Below, piece after piece: positions 46,531 to 59,329 of a stretch of 64,000 bases of DNA. The stretch is from Camelus bactrianus. Taxonomy: Eukaryota; Chordata; Mammalia; Artiodactyla; Camelidae. The notes under the pieces were generated by a model, which saw nothing but the letters and a program-made list of their open reading frames with translations, did no database searches and had not been told where the DNA came from. The stretch is from assembly GCF_048773025.1 (NCBI RefSeq), contig NC_133559.1:9826501-9890500 (forward strand), written 5' to 3'. A program made the position numbers and the translations under genes. The first letter of the stretch is position 1. Each line of letters begins with the position of its first letter.

Positions 46531-47690
46531 AGATTATGTCATGAACTTGTGGGGAACAAGTGTGTACAAATGTGTGGCAATCTCCAGTGCCTTCAGAAGT
46601 GTGGGGCCTGTTACAGTTCTGGGTACCACACTGCCCTCAGGTGATGCTCTTCAGCTTAGCTTCCTCAAGCTGTATCAAGCTTGTGAACCAGTCCCACTGG
46701 CCTCCCACATTCTTAGGGCAAGTCCTTCCTGAAATCTTTTGGGAAATGCTACAGCATGAATTGACAGTAGCTCTGGTGCATTTTAAACAACTTTTATTTA
46801 TTTTGGAAATAAATGCCTATTTCTCCAGGAAACTGTGTCTTCTTCCTTCAAATACTCAGCTCAAGATATCTCAGAAAATCCTAAGATTTCATTTTAGAAT
46901 GTGTTGATAGTCTCTTTATGGATATCGTGTTCCTTACTGAGTGCTCTCTGAGTGTCAACTTATTGCCACTCAGCTCCAAATTCATCCTTCATTGTGTGCT
47001 CAGTGATAATGGATGGAATTCTTCTAACCTTTTCTTCCTTAAAGCAGGCTCACAGAAGACAAAGGAAGGTGCTCTCCTACAGCTTCTGGCTACTGCAGGG
47101 TGGGTCAGCAGAGTGGGCGGGAAGGCCTCCTGTGGGATGCTGCCCCAGCCATGTGCCCAAGGCTCCTGGGCACTGGGTAACCTTGCAGCCTCAGCCCAGC
47201 AGTAACCTTCCCATGGAGACCGGAGGCTTCCTGCCCCTCCCAGTGCCCCATCCCCTCTGCAGACCCCCCCATGCTTAGACCATCTGCTACCCGGAGGTTT
47301 CCACTGAGTCTCAGTCTCTCTACAGCCCCTCCCTGAGGTCTGGAGGGTTGCTTCCAGCTTGCTCAGTGACTGAAGATCTGCTCTGACCTGGACACACCAA
47401 CGAACTTCTCTGCTACCCAAAGGGCTAAAGCACACCTTCTCCAAGGAGGTCTGTGCTCCAGTCTTGGAGAGGGGTGACCCTTCCGACTTTATTCTGTCTC
47501 AGGTAGTCTCCTTTGGCCCTAGGGGTCCATATAGAATTTTCTTATACCTTATAGTTCTTTCCCCATTACAGTTGAATAATTCTATCAAACTTCCTCTGTT
47601 TAGCTCTCTGTGAGGTTTCTATTTCCTGATTGGATCCAGGAGGATACATGTGCCTACTTTTGACCATTGACAGGAATCTGTGTGAATTTT
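46531..47690. other. Unique intergenic DNA
   Basis: No coding exon recognised. Short open frames at 46918-47278 and 46989-47444 lack domains. A CTCF-like motif is on the - strand around 46625-46640. Confidence 0.45.
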
Positions 47691-47699
47691 CCAAGGCTA

Positions 47700-48565
47700 T
47701 TACTTGAATTTATTTTATTCCCAAGTCTGTGGCATGAAGTTGACCCACTCTGCTGTGTTACTTTACACATATCATAAGAAACATGCCCAATGTAGTTCCA
47801 TTTCTCCGCTCTTCCTCTCTGTGTATTGTTGTCATAAATTTTACTTTATACATGTGTTTAACTCTACAGTTCATTGTTTTTGTTTGAAAGTTATCTTTAA
47901 AATGATTTTAAAAAGAAGAAACAGGGGGAGGGTATAGCTCAAGTGGTAGAGCGTGTGCTTAGCGTGCATAAGGTCCTGGGTTCAATCCCCAGTACCTCCT
48001 CTGTAAGTAAATAAATAAACCTAATTACCTCTCTCTTCTGCCTCGGAAAATTTTTCAAAATCCTAAAAAGAAGAAACATGATTGAACATTTCCTAGTGTG
48101 TTTACCATTTCTAGCACTCTTCTTTCTTTTCCATTGATCCAAGCTTTTTCTATTGTTTATTTTCTTCAGCCAGAAGAAGTTCCTTTCATATTTCTCATAA
48201 TGCGATCTTTTGGTGACAGATTCCTCAGCTACTATTTTCTGAAATAGCTTTTACCTTGCTTTCATTTTTGTAAGATATTGGCAGGATGTAGAATTCTGAT
48301 TTGATGAGTTTTTTAAGCACCATGAAGATGCTGTTCCGCTGCCTTCTGGTTTGCATTGTGACTCTGATTTCTCAGCCCGTATGTAAGACGAGCTTTCCCC
48401 TTGTTTGCTTTAAATTCTTTTCTTTCTCTGTCTTGTTTAGAAATTTGAATTTAATGTGCCCTGGGGTGTGCGTGTGTGTGTTGTGGGGGGAGACACGAGA
48501 GAGAGACACTGAAGATTCGTTGAACTTCGTGAACTTGGGACTCCAGTTGTAGGTGTTTGATCATT
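47700..48565 (-). mobile_element. Old L1 5' region, split by a SINE
   Basis: GTTTACCATTTCTAGCACTC, AGAAGAAGTTCCTTTCATAT, GGATGTAGAATTCTGATTTG and CGCTGCCTTCTGGTTTGCAT occur in the order of a known L1M 5' segment. Orientation is a best guess. Confidence 0.7.
47924..48063 (+). mobile_element. Camelid tRNA-derived SINE inside an L1
   Basis: GGGTATAGCTCAAGTGGTAG, TTAGCGTGCATAAGG, GGTTCAATCCCCAGTACCTC, then AAATAAATAAACCTAATTAC. Exact 15-base target duplications TAAAAAGAAGAAACA at 47909-47923 and 48064-48078. Confidence 0.95.
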
Positions 48566-49705
48566 TGACCTTTTTACATGGGGTCCCCAAGACCCTTTGA
48601 ACTTCAACCTCTGTTCTCAACTCAGTGAGATTTCCATGCTCTGCTAGGGCTTTCCCTCCCTGTGATGTGATTTGAAATTTGCTTCTAAGCAGAAAGAAAG
48701 GGGACAGTCGTAGGTTTAATTGAATAATAAGTCACATTTGCAGATGAACACTTCTGGGCCCAAACGGGTAACAGAGAAGCTGCTACTGCTGGGTGGAATG
48801 CGGCCCCACAAGCACTTGAAGCCCAAAGAGCAGAGACTTGCTGCCAGGACCACCACACACCTCCACCTTCTAGGCTGGACACTGGACCAGAGAGAGAGCA
48901 GGAGACTTGGGGACTTGCCATCTGACCCCCTCATTATTGTGTTGCAGAACCAGCTGGAAGTTGTGCAACTTTCCCATAAGCTAGAGAAAGTTCTCCTGAT
49001 TATATTAAGTGAAATTGTCCCCCGTTGTTAACAGTGAGCCAGGGCATTCGCTACAGAAGGGTATCTGCTGATGGACACAGAATGTGAGAGAGGCCGTGCC
49101 TTTTATCTTTAGTGGCTTGTTTTCAGAAATTGAGGGACACATTTACAGCTTCCTTGATCTGCTTGGCAGATGAACATCAACTAGAGGCTTTGTGAAAAGC
49201 TATTTTAGAAGTTGAAGGGCTGTGGGCTGTGGTGGAGTAGAACAGAGGTGAGCAACAATTCAAATACACAACTTGCTGTTTGTTGCCAGTACATGTAGAG
49301 CAGTCGTAAGGGGCCATTAGACAAGGCCAGTCAACCAAAACTGAAAAAGGGCCAGGTAACAGGACCAGCAAGCTCTTCTGCCGAGGAGAAAACAATCCAA
49401 TTTGCAAATGAAAGCATGAGGCAGGAAGTCTGTGATGTTTGTGTGGGATGGCTGAGAATCGCCTTGCACTCCATGCCTGCATCCTGTATAAACTGCAAGC
49501 CCTAGCACAGGGGCCAATGCATTTTGAGGCACTTGCTGTGACCATATTGGAAAATGTATTTAAAATCTTGAAATGGATTTAACATTTAACACTGACCTCT
49601 GATATCCCATGGACTATAATGAGTTCAGCTGGAAAGATAACTAGAAAATGGTTCAAAATCCATAAGTGAACATACAGTTGTTGGCAGAGTGAAGAGACAC
49701 AGAGC

Positions 49706-49737
<32 letters not shown>

Positions 49738-50229
49738 GATTAATGACCGTAGTTCCAAACAGAATAGATAGAAATGGAAGAAAGTGGAAAGTTGCAAATA
49801 TGGGCTGGATTTCAGATTCTAAATTTCAACAGCATCAATGTCCTCACCGCAACATCCGCCTGACAATCTTTTTGTGAGAGAAGGATACTGACCTGCAACT
49901 CAAAACTGTGAAGGTGACTTACGGTGAACAGTTTCTGGTAGCTGCAAAATTGCGTGTGCCGTTAGCATTTTTTGACTTTCCAAGTACTGAAGATGGTAAA
50001 AGAGAGACAGGAAGTGGAGGTGAGTCTCACCGCCATGATCAAGGGGAGTCCAACGCAGATAACGTGACCAGCGGCATGAGCCCAGGCAGGGTGAGTGAGG
50101 CAGGGCTGTGGCGGTTGAGTGTCCTACTGACCTTGCAGCCCTTGGAAAGCTGAGCAAAAGCATCCTTCTGTTGGGCCTGAAAGGCAGCTGAGAAGGCAAA
50201 GGGACCCTCAGGGCCCCTACACATGTGAA
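48566..50229. other. Intergenic, nothing named
   Basis: A long poly-A (about 27) at 49706-49732 could be the tail of a retroposon on the + strand, but the body before it is not recognised. No gene. Confidence 0.4.
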
Positions 50230-50945
50230 AAGAAGAGATAAACTTGTATCTTTTCACAGATGATACAACATACACCCAGAAAACTCAAGCAGCCCTATTT
50301 GAAAAAACAAAGAACTTGAATTTATAAGGAAATTTTGTCATGTAGAAAAGATACATATATGAAGATCAAAGGTATTCTTTCTATGAGCAGCTAGAAATAG
50401 AAATACAGAATTCATCCCCAAAAGTGACAAAAATAGAAGATACTCAGTAATGAATCTCACAGGCATGGTGTAGACCCCCATCTGAAGAAAACCCTATACG
50501 TAGGGTCCTCTGAGTGACAAAAGACATGTTCTGAGTTAATGAAAAGATACACTCTATTCTTGTTTTAGAAGATTTAACTTAATTAAATACCAATTAACTC
50601 CCCAGATGTATAAATTAAATGAAATTTTAAGTAGTATTAAAATGGTTAAATTGAAAAAAAGACAATGGTGGGGGTAAGGGATCTGCCCTTGTAGATATTA
50701 AAATTCAGAGTCACTATCATGAAAATACTATGGTAATAAACTTGACAAAGAGTTGAATAGAGGATTAGAATAGAAAAGCAAGGAATAGAACTCAATATAT
50801 GGGAATATCTGAGATGTTGTTCTTATCACTGCCAAAAAATTGTTACTGAGTAGGCTGACTATCCATCTAGAAAAAAATCATATTGGAACTCCACCTTATA
50901 GCATAAATATAAATAAATTCCAGATGTATTAAAGATTTATCTCTA
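50230..50945 (+). mobile_element. Old L1 ORF2 fragment
   Basis: TTCACAGATGATACAACATA, CCAAAAGTGACAAAAATAGA, ATTAAAATTCAGAGTCACTA and TCCAGATGTATTAAAGATTT follow L1 ORF2 after the reverse transcriptase. Broken. Confidence 0.75.
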
Positions 50946-53139
50946 TTGCTGTAGTTTTATCTAATCTGTTGTTTCTAACTGCTGCATAAGAAGGTGTCTG
51001 TCCACCACATGGCATCTGTCACTTTTCCTGCTGAGGGACCAAGTTACCACTGATACCCCACAGTGAAGATCCTCATACTTGTTCCTTTACAGACAAGAAC
51101 ATATAAAAGCTCCTTAAAAAAGTAATAATCTTTAGGTCTCCATTTTCTCACAAATATACTGAGCATTAAATTAAAAGAGATTAAAGACAAGGGGCATAGC
51201 CAAGCATCCCCCAATTCAGCAGAGACTAGGAATTGGAGCGTGAAACCAGCAGCACAAATGAGCCCCCATCACTGACAGATCTGGAGTGGACCGCCTCAAG
51301 GTGGGCTAAATGTTTCACAGGTCACTTACAAGATAGGAATTAATTTACTCTTCTCTTGTTGCATGGCCATGGAAATGAATCGCTTTGGCATTGGAAGAGC
51401 AGCGACCTGTTTCCACCCGGGGGAGGAGGTGGGGATGCCCCATCCCTCCCACCCACACGAGCTACCCTCGGCTGCCACCACAGCAAAGCATAGTCTTGGG
51501 GAAGGGAAGACAGGCTGTCTCCCCCAAGAACAACTCATTATTCAGATAAACTAAATGTAAGAGCTCCATGTGACCAACAATCAGAAACTGGAAGCCCCCC
51601 ATGGGGGACCCACCCCCCAGAGGGACAGCGTGCCAATACCTTGTGCGGAGATGGAGAGCAGGAGGAGGGGAGAAACCAGATCAGTTATAGACAAAACAAA
51701 CTATAATTTTCTTTGCAATTTGGCAACAATTTAAAGACAATAAGCGATTTTCTGGCTGGGATATAAAAGGATGTAGAAAAATCTTTGTTTCCGTGGTAAT
51801 GCCCCAAAATTTAGGTATTACTTGTACTTATCTATGAAACCGTTGAAGAGAGGTGGATGTGAGAAAATCCCAGATGGACTGCTTTTCAGAGAGAGGAGCC
51901 TTTTACACATGACTGTCAAGCAGTGGCAGTTTCCGAAGGCGATGTTGGAGAAGAAAGCCTGCCAAGACCGAGACGGAGGAAAGACTGGCAACGTGGGGAC
52001 AGGCAGGAGAGATGGGCATCTAGGAGACTCTTAAAGGCAGCAATGATTTATGTAAACTAATAATTCTTGGTGGCTTCCTGCTCCTGTTTGGCAGAGGAAA
52101 GGGCAGTGATGGTGGACCTAGAGAACATATATAAAATATATATAAAAGACTAGTCCCATGCATTCTCACGGTTGCCTAGAAAAAAGGGGCCTTTCTACTA
52201 TGGATTCAAAAGATGGAACTGAAGTCCAGCCCCCACCAGGATCCGGGATTAAACCTTGACAGGATCACAGAAATTAGTCTTGGGCAGGAGCCACTGTGGT
52301 GCTGGGAGGAAGGCTAACCAGAAAAAGGTCCATATTAAAAATTGCTGCCTTCAGCCCAGATTAACTTGCAACATGGTGACATCTGTATAATCACTTCCTC
52401 GCTTTAGTAGCCACTCATTGGACAGAGATTGCACACTCTCGTAAATAAAAACAAAGAAAATAGTTGTATCATTAAATCTCCACTGTTATCTATATACAAT
52501 ACAATTCAATATATCATAAAACATTGGGAGATATGTGAAGAAAGTGAAACCCATAAAAACAAATCAAAAGACTGCTCTGAAAAATAAAGTCTACTAATAA
52601 AAAAAAAATCAAAAGAAACAAATCTACAGAAACCCAGATACTAGAATTAGCAGAAAAGAAGCTTAAAACGAGATTATAAATGTATTTGGCTTGTGGCACT
52701 ACCTTGGGATGGCTCTGTCCCTCAGGTAAAGATCACTGTCCCTCTTAGAGAGGCTGACTCTGCTGGACTCCTTCTCATCCCGGGCTCCAGTAATGACTCC
52801 CCCTCCGTGGTCATTAAGGTCTGCAGGTGGTCACAGATGACTGTAATAGGTAAAAGATGGCAAAGCTGAGTAACTGAAACAGGAGGAGAAGTCACCTTGA
52901 CAGGTTCTGATTGGGGAAGCAGCTCGAGGTCCCAGAGCGAAGGAGTTCAGTCAGTTTATATCTATTCACCAAACAAAATATATTTAAATAATATTCCAGC
53001 TTTGAGACAAATAAAAAAAAATTCCTTTTGGAATTTTTACTACTCTCAATTATAAGAAAATAGTCACACTTTGGAAAATAAAATTAAACTGTAGTTTCTC
53101 TACGTGTTATGCAAATTAGTGATGTGACTTTGGGATCTT
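50946..53139. other. Intergenic, nothing named
   Basis: AT-rich in its right half. No coding exon or clear repeat. Confidence 0.4.
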
Positions 53140-54480
53140 TTATAAAGGAATGCCACCAAAATAAAAAAATAAATGAAGTACTTGGAAAAAAAAGAATAAA
53201 GAAAGGATATTGTCACAGATCCTATTATTAATGGGATAAAGTGGGATTGCTATGAAAAATTTTATGCCAATACATTTAAAAATGTAGATTGAAAGCAAAA
53301 ACTTTAGAAACAGTTTGCTTTAAGAAGAGATAAGAGATAAGAAGATAAAGAGATAGGATATCCTTCATCTGTTCTTGCGATAAGAAGAAAAAGAACATGT
53401 GAATAGCTCAGTGTTAGTAACTTATTATAATAAATGTTAAATATTAAAAATAAAATACAGTTATAAAATACATAATAAACATTAAAATAATTTGTTATTA
53501 AAAACCATGCCACAGGAAAACTGGCTAACAAGCCTTGGTGACTTCAATTAAACATTCAAAGAAGACCTACCAATCTTACATAAAATCTTTCAGAAAAACA
53601 GAGAACACAAAATTTCCCAATTTACTCTGAGGCCAGCATCTCTCTACATGAAAACCTTAGGAAGAAATTACAAGAAAAGAAAATTACACACCAATATTTC
53701 TTAAGAACTTTGACACAAAAATCTTTAACAAAATTTAACAAAATCTAGCAGTATTATAAAAAGGTTATTATGTGTTCACCATGTGGGTTTTATCCTAGGT
53801 AAGGAAGATTGGCTTAATATTTGAAAATCAAACATAATTCCCCTCACCATGTTTAACAATATAGGAAAATAATCAACAGATACAAATGAAAAATTGGAAA
53901 TATTCGATACCTCTTTATGACAAAAACTCCCCGTTTTTTTCCCCCCTAAAAACCAAGGATAAAAAGAAACTTTCCCGATTTGATAAAGGACATCAACAAA
54001 AACCTACAACTAAGATTACACTAAATGGTGACATTATATGCTTTTCTTCTAAAGATTGAGATCAAGGCAAGGATGTCTGTCCTCACCATTTGTATTCAAC
54101 ATTGTACTGGATGTTCCAGCCTTATTAATTAAAAATTAGTTTTGAAAATTGCATCTCTTGGGGAGTGATGGAAATGTTAGCTATCTTGATTGTGGTGGTG
54201 ATTTCATGGGTGTATACATCTATCAAAATTCATCAAATTGTACATCTGAAATATGTGTAGTTTACTGTACAGGAGCCATACCACAATAAAGGTGTCTTTA
54301 TAAAAGAATTCGTAAGGCAAAAGAAAGAAGTTAAAGCTGTAAAGTCTGTAAAACAAGACGGCTTTTTTTGTAGGTGATATGATAGCCTATGTAATAGAGA
54401 ACATATACTTCTGAGTCCAAAGTCTGAATAGTTAGTATACAGTTTGCAAAGTTTGCGGGAGAAACAAACTAGAAATATAA
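53140..54480 (+). mobile_element. Old L1 ORF2 fragment with a second L1 inside
   Basis: GGGATTGCTATGAAAAATTT, CATGTGGGTTTTATCC and GATGTCTGTCCTCACCATTT are the L1 reverse transcriptase region. It resumes after the insertion with TTTTGTAGGTGATATGATAG. Broken many times. Confidence 0.75.
54137..54305 (+). mobile_element. L1 3' UTR piece nested in an older L1
   Basis: ATCTTGATTGTGGTGGTGAT, CATGGGTGTATACATCTATC and CCACAATAAAGGTGTC are an L1M 3' end. Confidence 0.75.
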
Positions 54481-55595
54481 ATAAACCAATCTGGAACAAA
54501 GGAATATCATCAGCTATCTCATTTAAATTATATCAATGAACTAAACTATTTTTGCTTTGCCTAAATTTTAAAATAGATACAAAAGGCAGCAAAACCAACA
54601 CAAAATAAAATTTATAGTGGAGAAAACTGCATATAGTAACATTTAGATTTGTACAATTCAATCTGAGAAAATTGCATTTTGGTGGAAATAATGGCTACAC
54701 AGGAAAACTCACAAAAGTAGAACATTTGGAGGTAAAATTCAACATTTGATCTCCCAATTAGTTTATTTAACATGTATAATTTTTTCACATGAAAAATAAT
54801 TGATTCCAATGAACAAGATTTTAATAAAATATACATAAAATTGGGAAAAATAGAATTTCTTTATAGTATTTTTAGAATAATGGAATTAAATTGGTTTAAT
54901 GGAATTTACTTGGTATATTTTCTCACAGATATTTTAATTTGAAGATTTAAGTAGAGGAACTCCCAAAAGCTGGCATAAATAGGATTTTTAGACTCCCAAG
55001 ACATCATAGGGAGCTTATTTAAGGCTGACTGTGACTATGGGAAAAAATATGGGGGAATTAGCCCAGAGTCAGATAAAATCCTCCACTTACAGCAAAGTCT
55101 CATTACAAAGCTGCCCACATCAATGTAGTTTAACTTACAAGGTACCAAAGTGAGTTTGCCTGCTCTTCTTAAAGTGACAGGTTAAGATAAGGGCCCAGCA
55201 GATGAACAGCTGTTACTGCAGGTGACTGTATATGCCCCGAGTTTTTGATTCAGAATGGAGTGAAGCTGAGCCACGTAGAGTTTTCAGAGCAATTTCTTTT
55301 TAGACACCCTTAAAAGGCTGTAACTTGATGCCTGCCAATGTCTATATGTCACCACTAGATGTCACTGGGAGTTAAACAATTACTGAGCAGACCGTGGCAT
55401 ATTGGAAGATTTCCATATTGCTCATAAAACCTGATGGTTTCAGACACCTCTTGTGTCCTGCCTCACATCTTCTCAGCCCACTATTTTCCCTCTAGCCATT
55501 ACTAAGGCAGCTGGTTATAGAACCTAACTTCAGCTGCGCTGCGTATCTTTTGCATTTTTGCACTAAGGCTTTTCTCCTGATGTGGTTGGGCCACC
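54481..55595. other. AT-rich intergenic DNA
   Basis: Probably decayed L1 at the left. No coding exon. A CTCF-like motif CCACTAGATGTCACTG lies on the + strand near 55351. Confidence 0.4.
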
Positions 55596-55599
55596 TGTG

Positions 55600-56000
55600 A
55601 GAAGCTGCTTATCACATTTGGATGCTCAAAACTGCAAGTGTAGGGTAATTAACACACCATGGGGCAATCCTTGATTGTTAGGGGACAGGGGTCATGGCTA
55701 TGGGCTCCCCTCATATCTCTCAGGCTGACAACACGGGGACTGAGTCCGCGTGACTGGTCCGAGGGTTCTAATTGCATCAGATGTTAGCTTTCCATAGTGG
55801 AGGTCCCTCTGATAACACACCATTGTGCTGGCTTTCTCTACTTTCCTGTTGTACCCAGTGTCCCACTCCTAATACCTGGTATCGTGTCCCAGAATAAACT
55901 CGTACCTATAAATCTCCCCTTGTCAGAGTTTGCTTTGACTTTCTCTCCTTTCCTATTTTAGATCTGCTTTCTGGAAGGAAGCTAAGAATAACCCACAACC
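55600..56000 (+). mobile_element. ERV LTR-like fragment (fossil)
   Basis: Ends with CCAGAATAAACTCGTACCTA and CTTGTCAGAGTTTGC, the poly(A)-signal and U5 layout of an LTR. Family not assigned; solo and broken. Confidence 0.4.
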
Positions 56001-56107
56001 CTGATAAAGAATATTTCCAGCACCCAGAAGTCTCCTTCACAGCTCCACTTCTCAGTCCGTCCTTTTAAAGACAACAAATATTCTGATCTCTGTGACCAGA
56101 GTTCAGG

Positions 56108-57125
56108 TTTTTTTTTTTTTAAATTACAGTCAGTTTACAGTGTTGTGTGAATTCCTGGTGTACAGCATAATGTTTCAGTCATGCATATACATACATATAT
56201 TCCTTTGCATATAATTTTTCACTAAAGGTTACTACAAGATATTGAATATAGTTCCCTGTGCTATATGGTAGACACTTGTTTATCTATTTTATATAGAATA
56301 GTTAGTACCTGCAAATCTCGAAACCCCAATTTATTCCTTCCCACCCATCTTCCCCTGTTGTAACCATAAGTTTGTTTTCTGTGTCTGTGAGTTTGTTTCT
56401 GTTTTGTAAATAAGTTCATGTGTCTTTTTTTTTTTTTAGGTTCCACATATGAGTAATATCATATGAGTATTTTTCTTTCTTTCTGGCTTACTTCCCTTAG
56501 AATGATGATCTCCAGGTCCATTCACATTGATGCAAATGGCATTATTATATTCTTTTTTATTGCTGACTAGTATTCAGTTTTATATATATACCATAACTTC
56601 TTTATCCAGTCATCTGTTAGTGGACATTTAGGTTGCTTCCATGTCTTGGCTGTTGTAAATAGTGCTGCTATGAACATTGAGGTGCATGTATCTTTTTGAA
56701 TCAGAGTTCCCTCTGGATAGATGCCCAGGACTGGGATTGCTGAATCATAGGGTAAGTCTATTTTTAGTTTTTTGGTGACTCTCCATACTGTTTTCCATAC
56801 TGGCTGAACCAAATTACATTCCAACCAGCAGTGTAAGAGGGTTCCCTTTTCTCCACACCCTCTGCAGCATGTATTGTTTGTGGACTTTTTGTTTGTTTGT
56901 TTGTGGACTTTTAAATGATGGCCATTCTGACTGGTGTGAGGTGATACTTCACTGTAGTTTTGATTTGCATTTCTCTGATAATTAGTGATACTGAGCATTT
57001 TTCATGTGCCTGTTGGCCATTTGTACGTCTTCATTGGGAAAGTGCTTGATTAGGTCTTCTGCCTATTTTTGGATTGGGTTATTTTTTTTGTTGTTATTAA
57101 GTTGTATGAACTGTTTATGTATCAG
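56108..57125 (-). mobile_element. L1, 5'-truncated, relatively young
   Basis: On the - strand the end of ORF2 remains open for 143 codons (56567-56998) with [34 protein letters not shown] and KQPKCPLTDDWIKKLWYIY, the known C-terminal zinc-knuckle region and tail of L1 ORF2. A 3' UTR of about 450 bases and a T-run at 56108-56119 (reversed A-tail) follow. Confidence 0.92.
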
Positions 57126-57378
57126 TTTAGTTTTGATTCTGTTTTTGAATTTTATGTAACTAGAATCATACAATAAGACCTAATTTTGTGTCTGCCTTCT
57201 TTCACTCAACATTATTTCTGTGAGTGTTAATTCATGTTATGGCATGTAGCAGTAATTTATTATTTTTCATTGCCATGTAGCATTCCACTGTATGAATATA
57301 TCACAGCTTATCCATTCTATGGTGGATGGACATTGGAATTATTTCCAGGTTTTACCTATGTTGAATAATGCTGTTTAG

Positions 57379-57514
57379 TTTTTGTTTGTTTGTTTGTTTG
57401 TTTGTGGGGGAGGTAATTAGGTTTATTTATTTTTAGAGGAAGCCCTGGGGATTGAACCCAGGTCCTTGTGCATGCTAAGCATATACTTTACCACTTGAGC
57501 TATACCTTCTCCCC
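57379..57514 (-). mobile_element. Camelid tRNA-derived SINE inside an old L1
   Basis: GTGGGGGAGGTAATTAGG, GGGGATTGAACCCAGGTCC, GCATGCTAAGCATATAC. Exact 16-base target duplications GAATAATGCTGTTTAG at 57363-57378 and 57515-57530. Confidence 0.96.
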
Positions 57515-58170
57515 GAATAATGCTGTTTAGAACATTTTTTTGTGCATGTCTTTTGTGAACATAAACCCTCATTTCTCTTGGGAATATACATATAAGTGAA
57601 ATTGTCAGGTCACAGGTTATACATATTTTTTACATTTAATAGATGCTGTCAAATAAGTTATCATAGTATTTGTACCAGTTTACCTTACATCTTCTCCACA
57701 TCCTTACTCATGTTTGATATTATAACCCTTTTAATTTTAACCATTCTGGCGGAGGTGTGGTGTATCCAAGTGTTATTTTGGTTTGGGTTTCTCTGTTGAC
57801 TAATGATACTTAACATACTTTTGTGTGCTTATTAGCCGTTTACATACACTCTTTTGTGTAGTACCAGTTTAAGATTTTAGCTATTTGTGGGTGTATGTTT
57901 GTGGTAGGGAGGGGAGATCAGTCTTTTTCTTACTGAACTGAAGTCCTTTGTAATTTCTATACACTAGTCCCTTGTTGGATATGCGTTGTGGACATTTCCT
58001 ACCAGTATTTGGTTTACTTTTCACTCTCGTAAAATGGCATTTTGATGCAAAGAATTTGTTGTTAATGGGATACAGTTTATTGATTATTTTCTCATTATGA
58101 CTACTATTATATACTCTTGTAAATTATTTACCCCTGCCCCAAAGTCATGAGATTTTCTCCTTATTCCTTG

Positions 58171-58354
58171 ATTCTCAAACTTGAGCGGGCATTAGAATCA
58201 TCTGGAAGGCTTTTTAAAGCACTTGCTGTTGGTACACAAACCTCCAGGCTTTCTAATTATTTAGGTCAGGGTAGAAGCCCAAGAATTTGCATTTCTTACA
58301 ACTTCCAGATGGTGCTGATGCTGCTAATCTGGGGATCACAGTTTATAAACCGTT
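58171..58354 (-). mobile_element. MER5A (hAT-Charlie MITE) inside an old L1
   Basis: TTCTCAAACTTGAGCGGGCA, AGAATTTGCATTTCTTACAA and GATGCTGATGCTGCTAATCT match MER5A in reverse. Confidence 0.88.
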
Positions 58355-58680
58355 GTCCTGTTTTTCCTTTGAGAAGCTTAACTATTTTACTTGCAAAATT
58401 TATATCTACCTGGACTTGATTTTTGTGCATGGTGTGAAAAAGGGGTAAAATTTTATCTTTCCAATGTTAATTAATCGATTAATAACACTGATATGCAGTA
58501 CTAATTATGTTGTAATTTAAGTGTCCATGTATATATATATATATGGATGGATCTGTTTCTGGAGTACTTATCCTGACCCTTTCTTCTGTAAGTCTATCTT
58601 TGTGCCTAATCGATGTACCAAAGTAATCTGAATTATTGTAGGTTTGTAATAAATCTTGATACCCACTAAAGTGACTCTTA

Positions 58681-59027
58681 CCACTTTCTTCTTCTTCTTT
58701 AAGTGCATCCTGTGAAAGAAGAGGAAAAACATGTTTATCTTTGGGCTTCATAAAGAAAGGTCAGAATTATTTATACATTTTAGAAAACAGAGATGTCTAT
58801 TGAAATGTATATGCTGGGGCAACGATCATTAATAAGAAAACAGTACAGAATTATAGACTTTTGGGAAGTTAAAGGTTACTTTGATAAGCCATAGCAAGAG
58901 TCTCTGAAGTCTAGATATTTATAAGTCCTCTGTTAAGAACACACATTTGAAAGTCAGTAAGACTTTGAAAAGTAAAAGAGGTAAAATGAAGAAGATTTTG
59001 AAAAGGGAGTATTTCCAGTGTTATGGG
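58681..59027. other. Intergenic, nothing named
   Basis: No gene or clear repeat. Confidence 0.4.
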
Positions 59028-59283
59028 ATGAATTGTGTCTCCATGAAATTCATATGTTGAAGCCCTAATGCCCAGTGTCTCAGAACGCAACTGAATTTAG
59101 AGATAGGGCCTTTAAAAAGGTAATTAAATTAAAATGAAGCTGTTAGACTGGCTCCTAATCTAATCTGAATGATATCCTTATAAGGATCTTGGACTTCTGG
59201 CCTCTAGAACTGTGTAAATTTTTGTCGCTTGAGTCTCTCCATCTGTGGTACTTGTTACAGCAACACTAGCAAACTAATACATC
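59028..59283 (+). mobile_element. MaLR LTR (fossil)
   Basis: TGTTATGGGATGAATTGTGT-like start, AAATTCATATGTTGAAGCCC, GGACTTCTGGCCTCTAGAAC and CTAGCAAACTAATACA end. Solo LTR, shortened, old. Confidence 0.8.
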
Positions 59284-59329
59284 TGGTGTTGGCAAAGTTT
59301 TCTTCTGAAAGATTCATCAATAAGCAAGA

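Larger units (their letters stand above)
57126..58680 (-). mobile_element. Old L1 (L1M type), split by a SINE and a MER5A
   Basis: TATGGTGGATGGACATTGGA, CTTTCACTCAACATTATTTC, ATTCTGGCGGAGGTGTGGTG and GACTTGATTTTTGTGCATGG are L1 text in reverse, much more worn than the L1 to its left. Confidence 0.75.
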
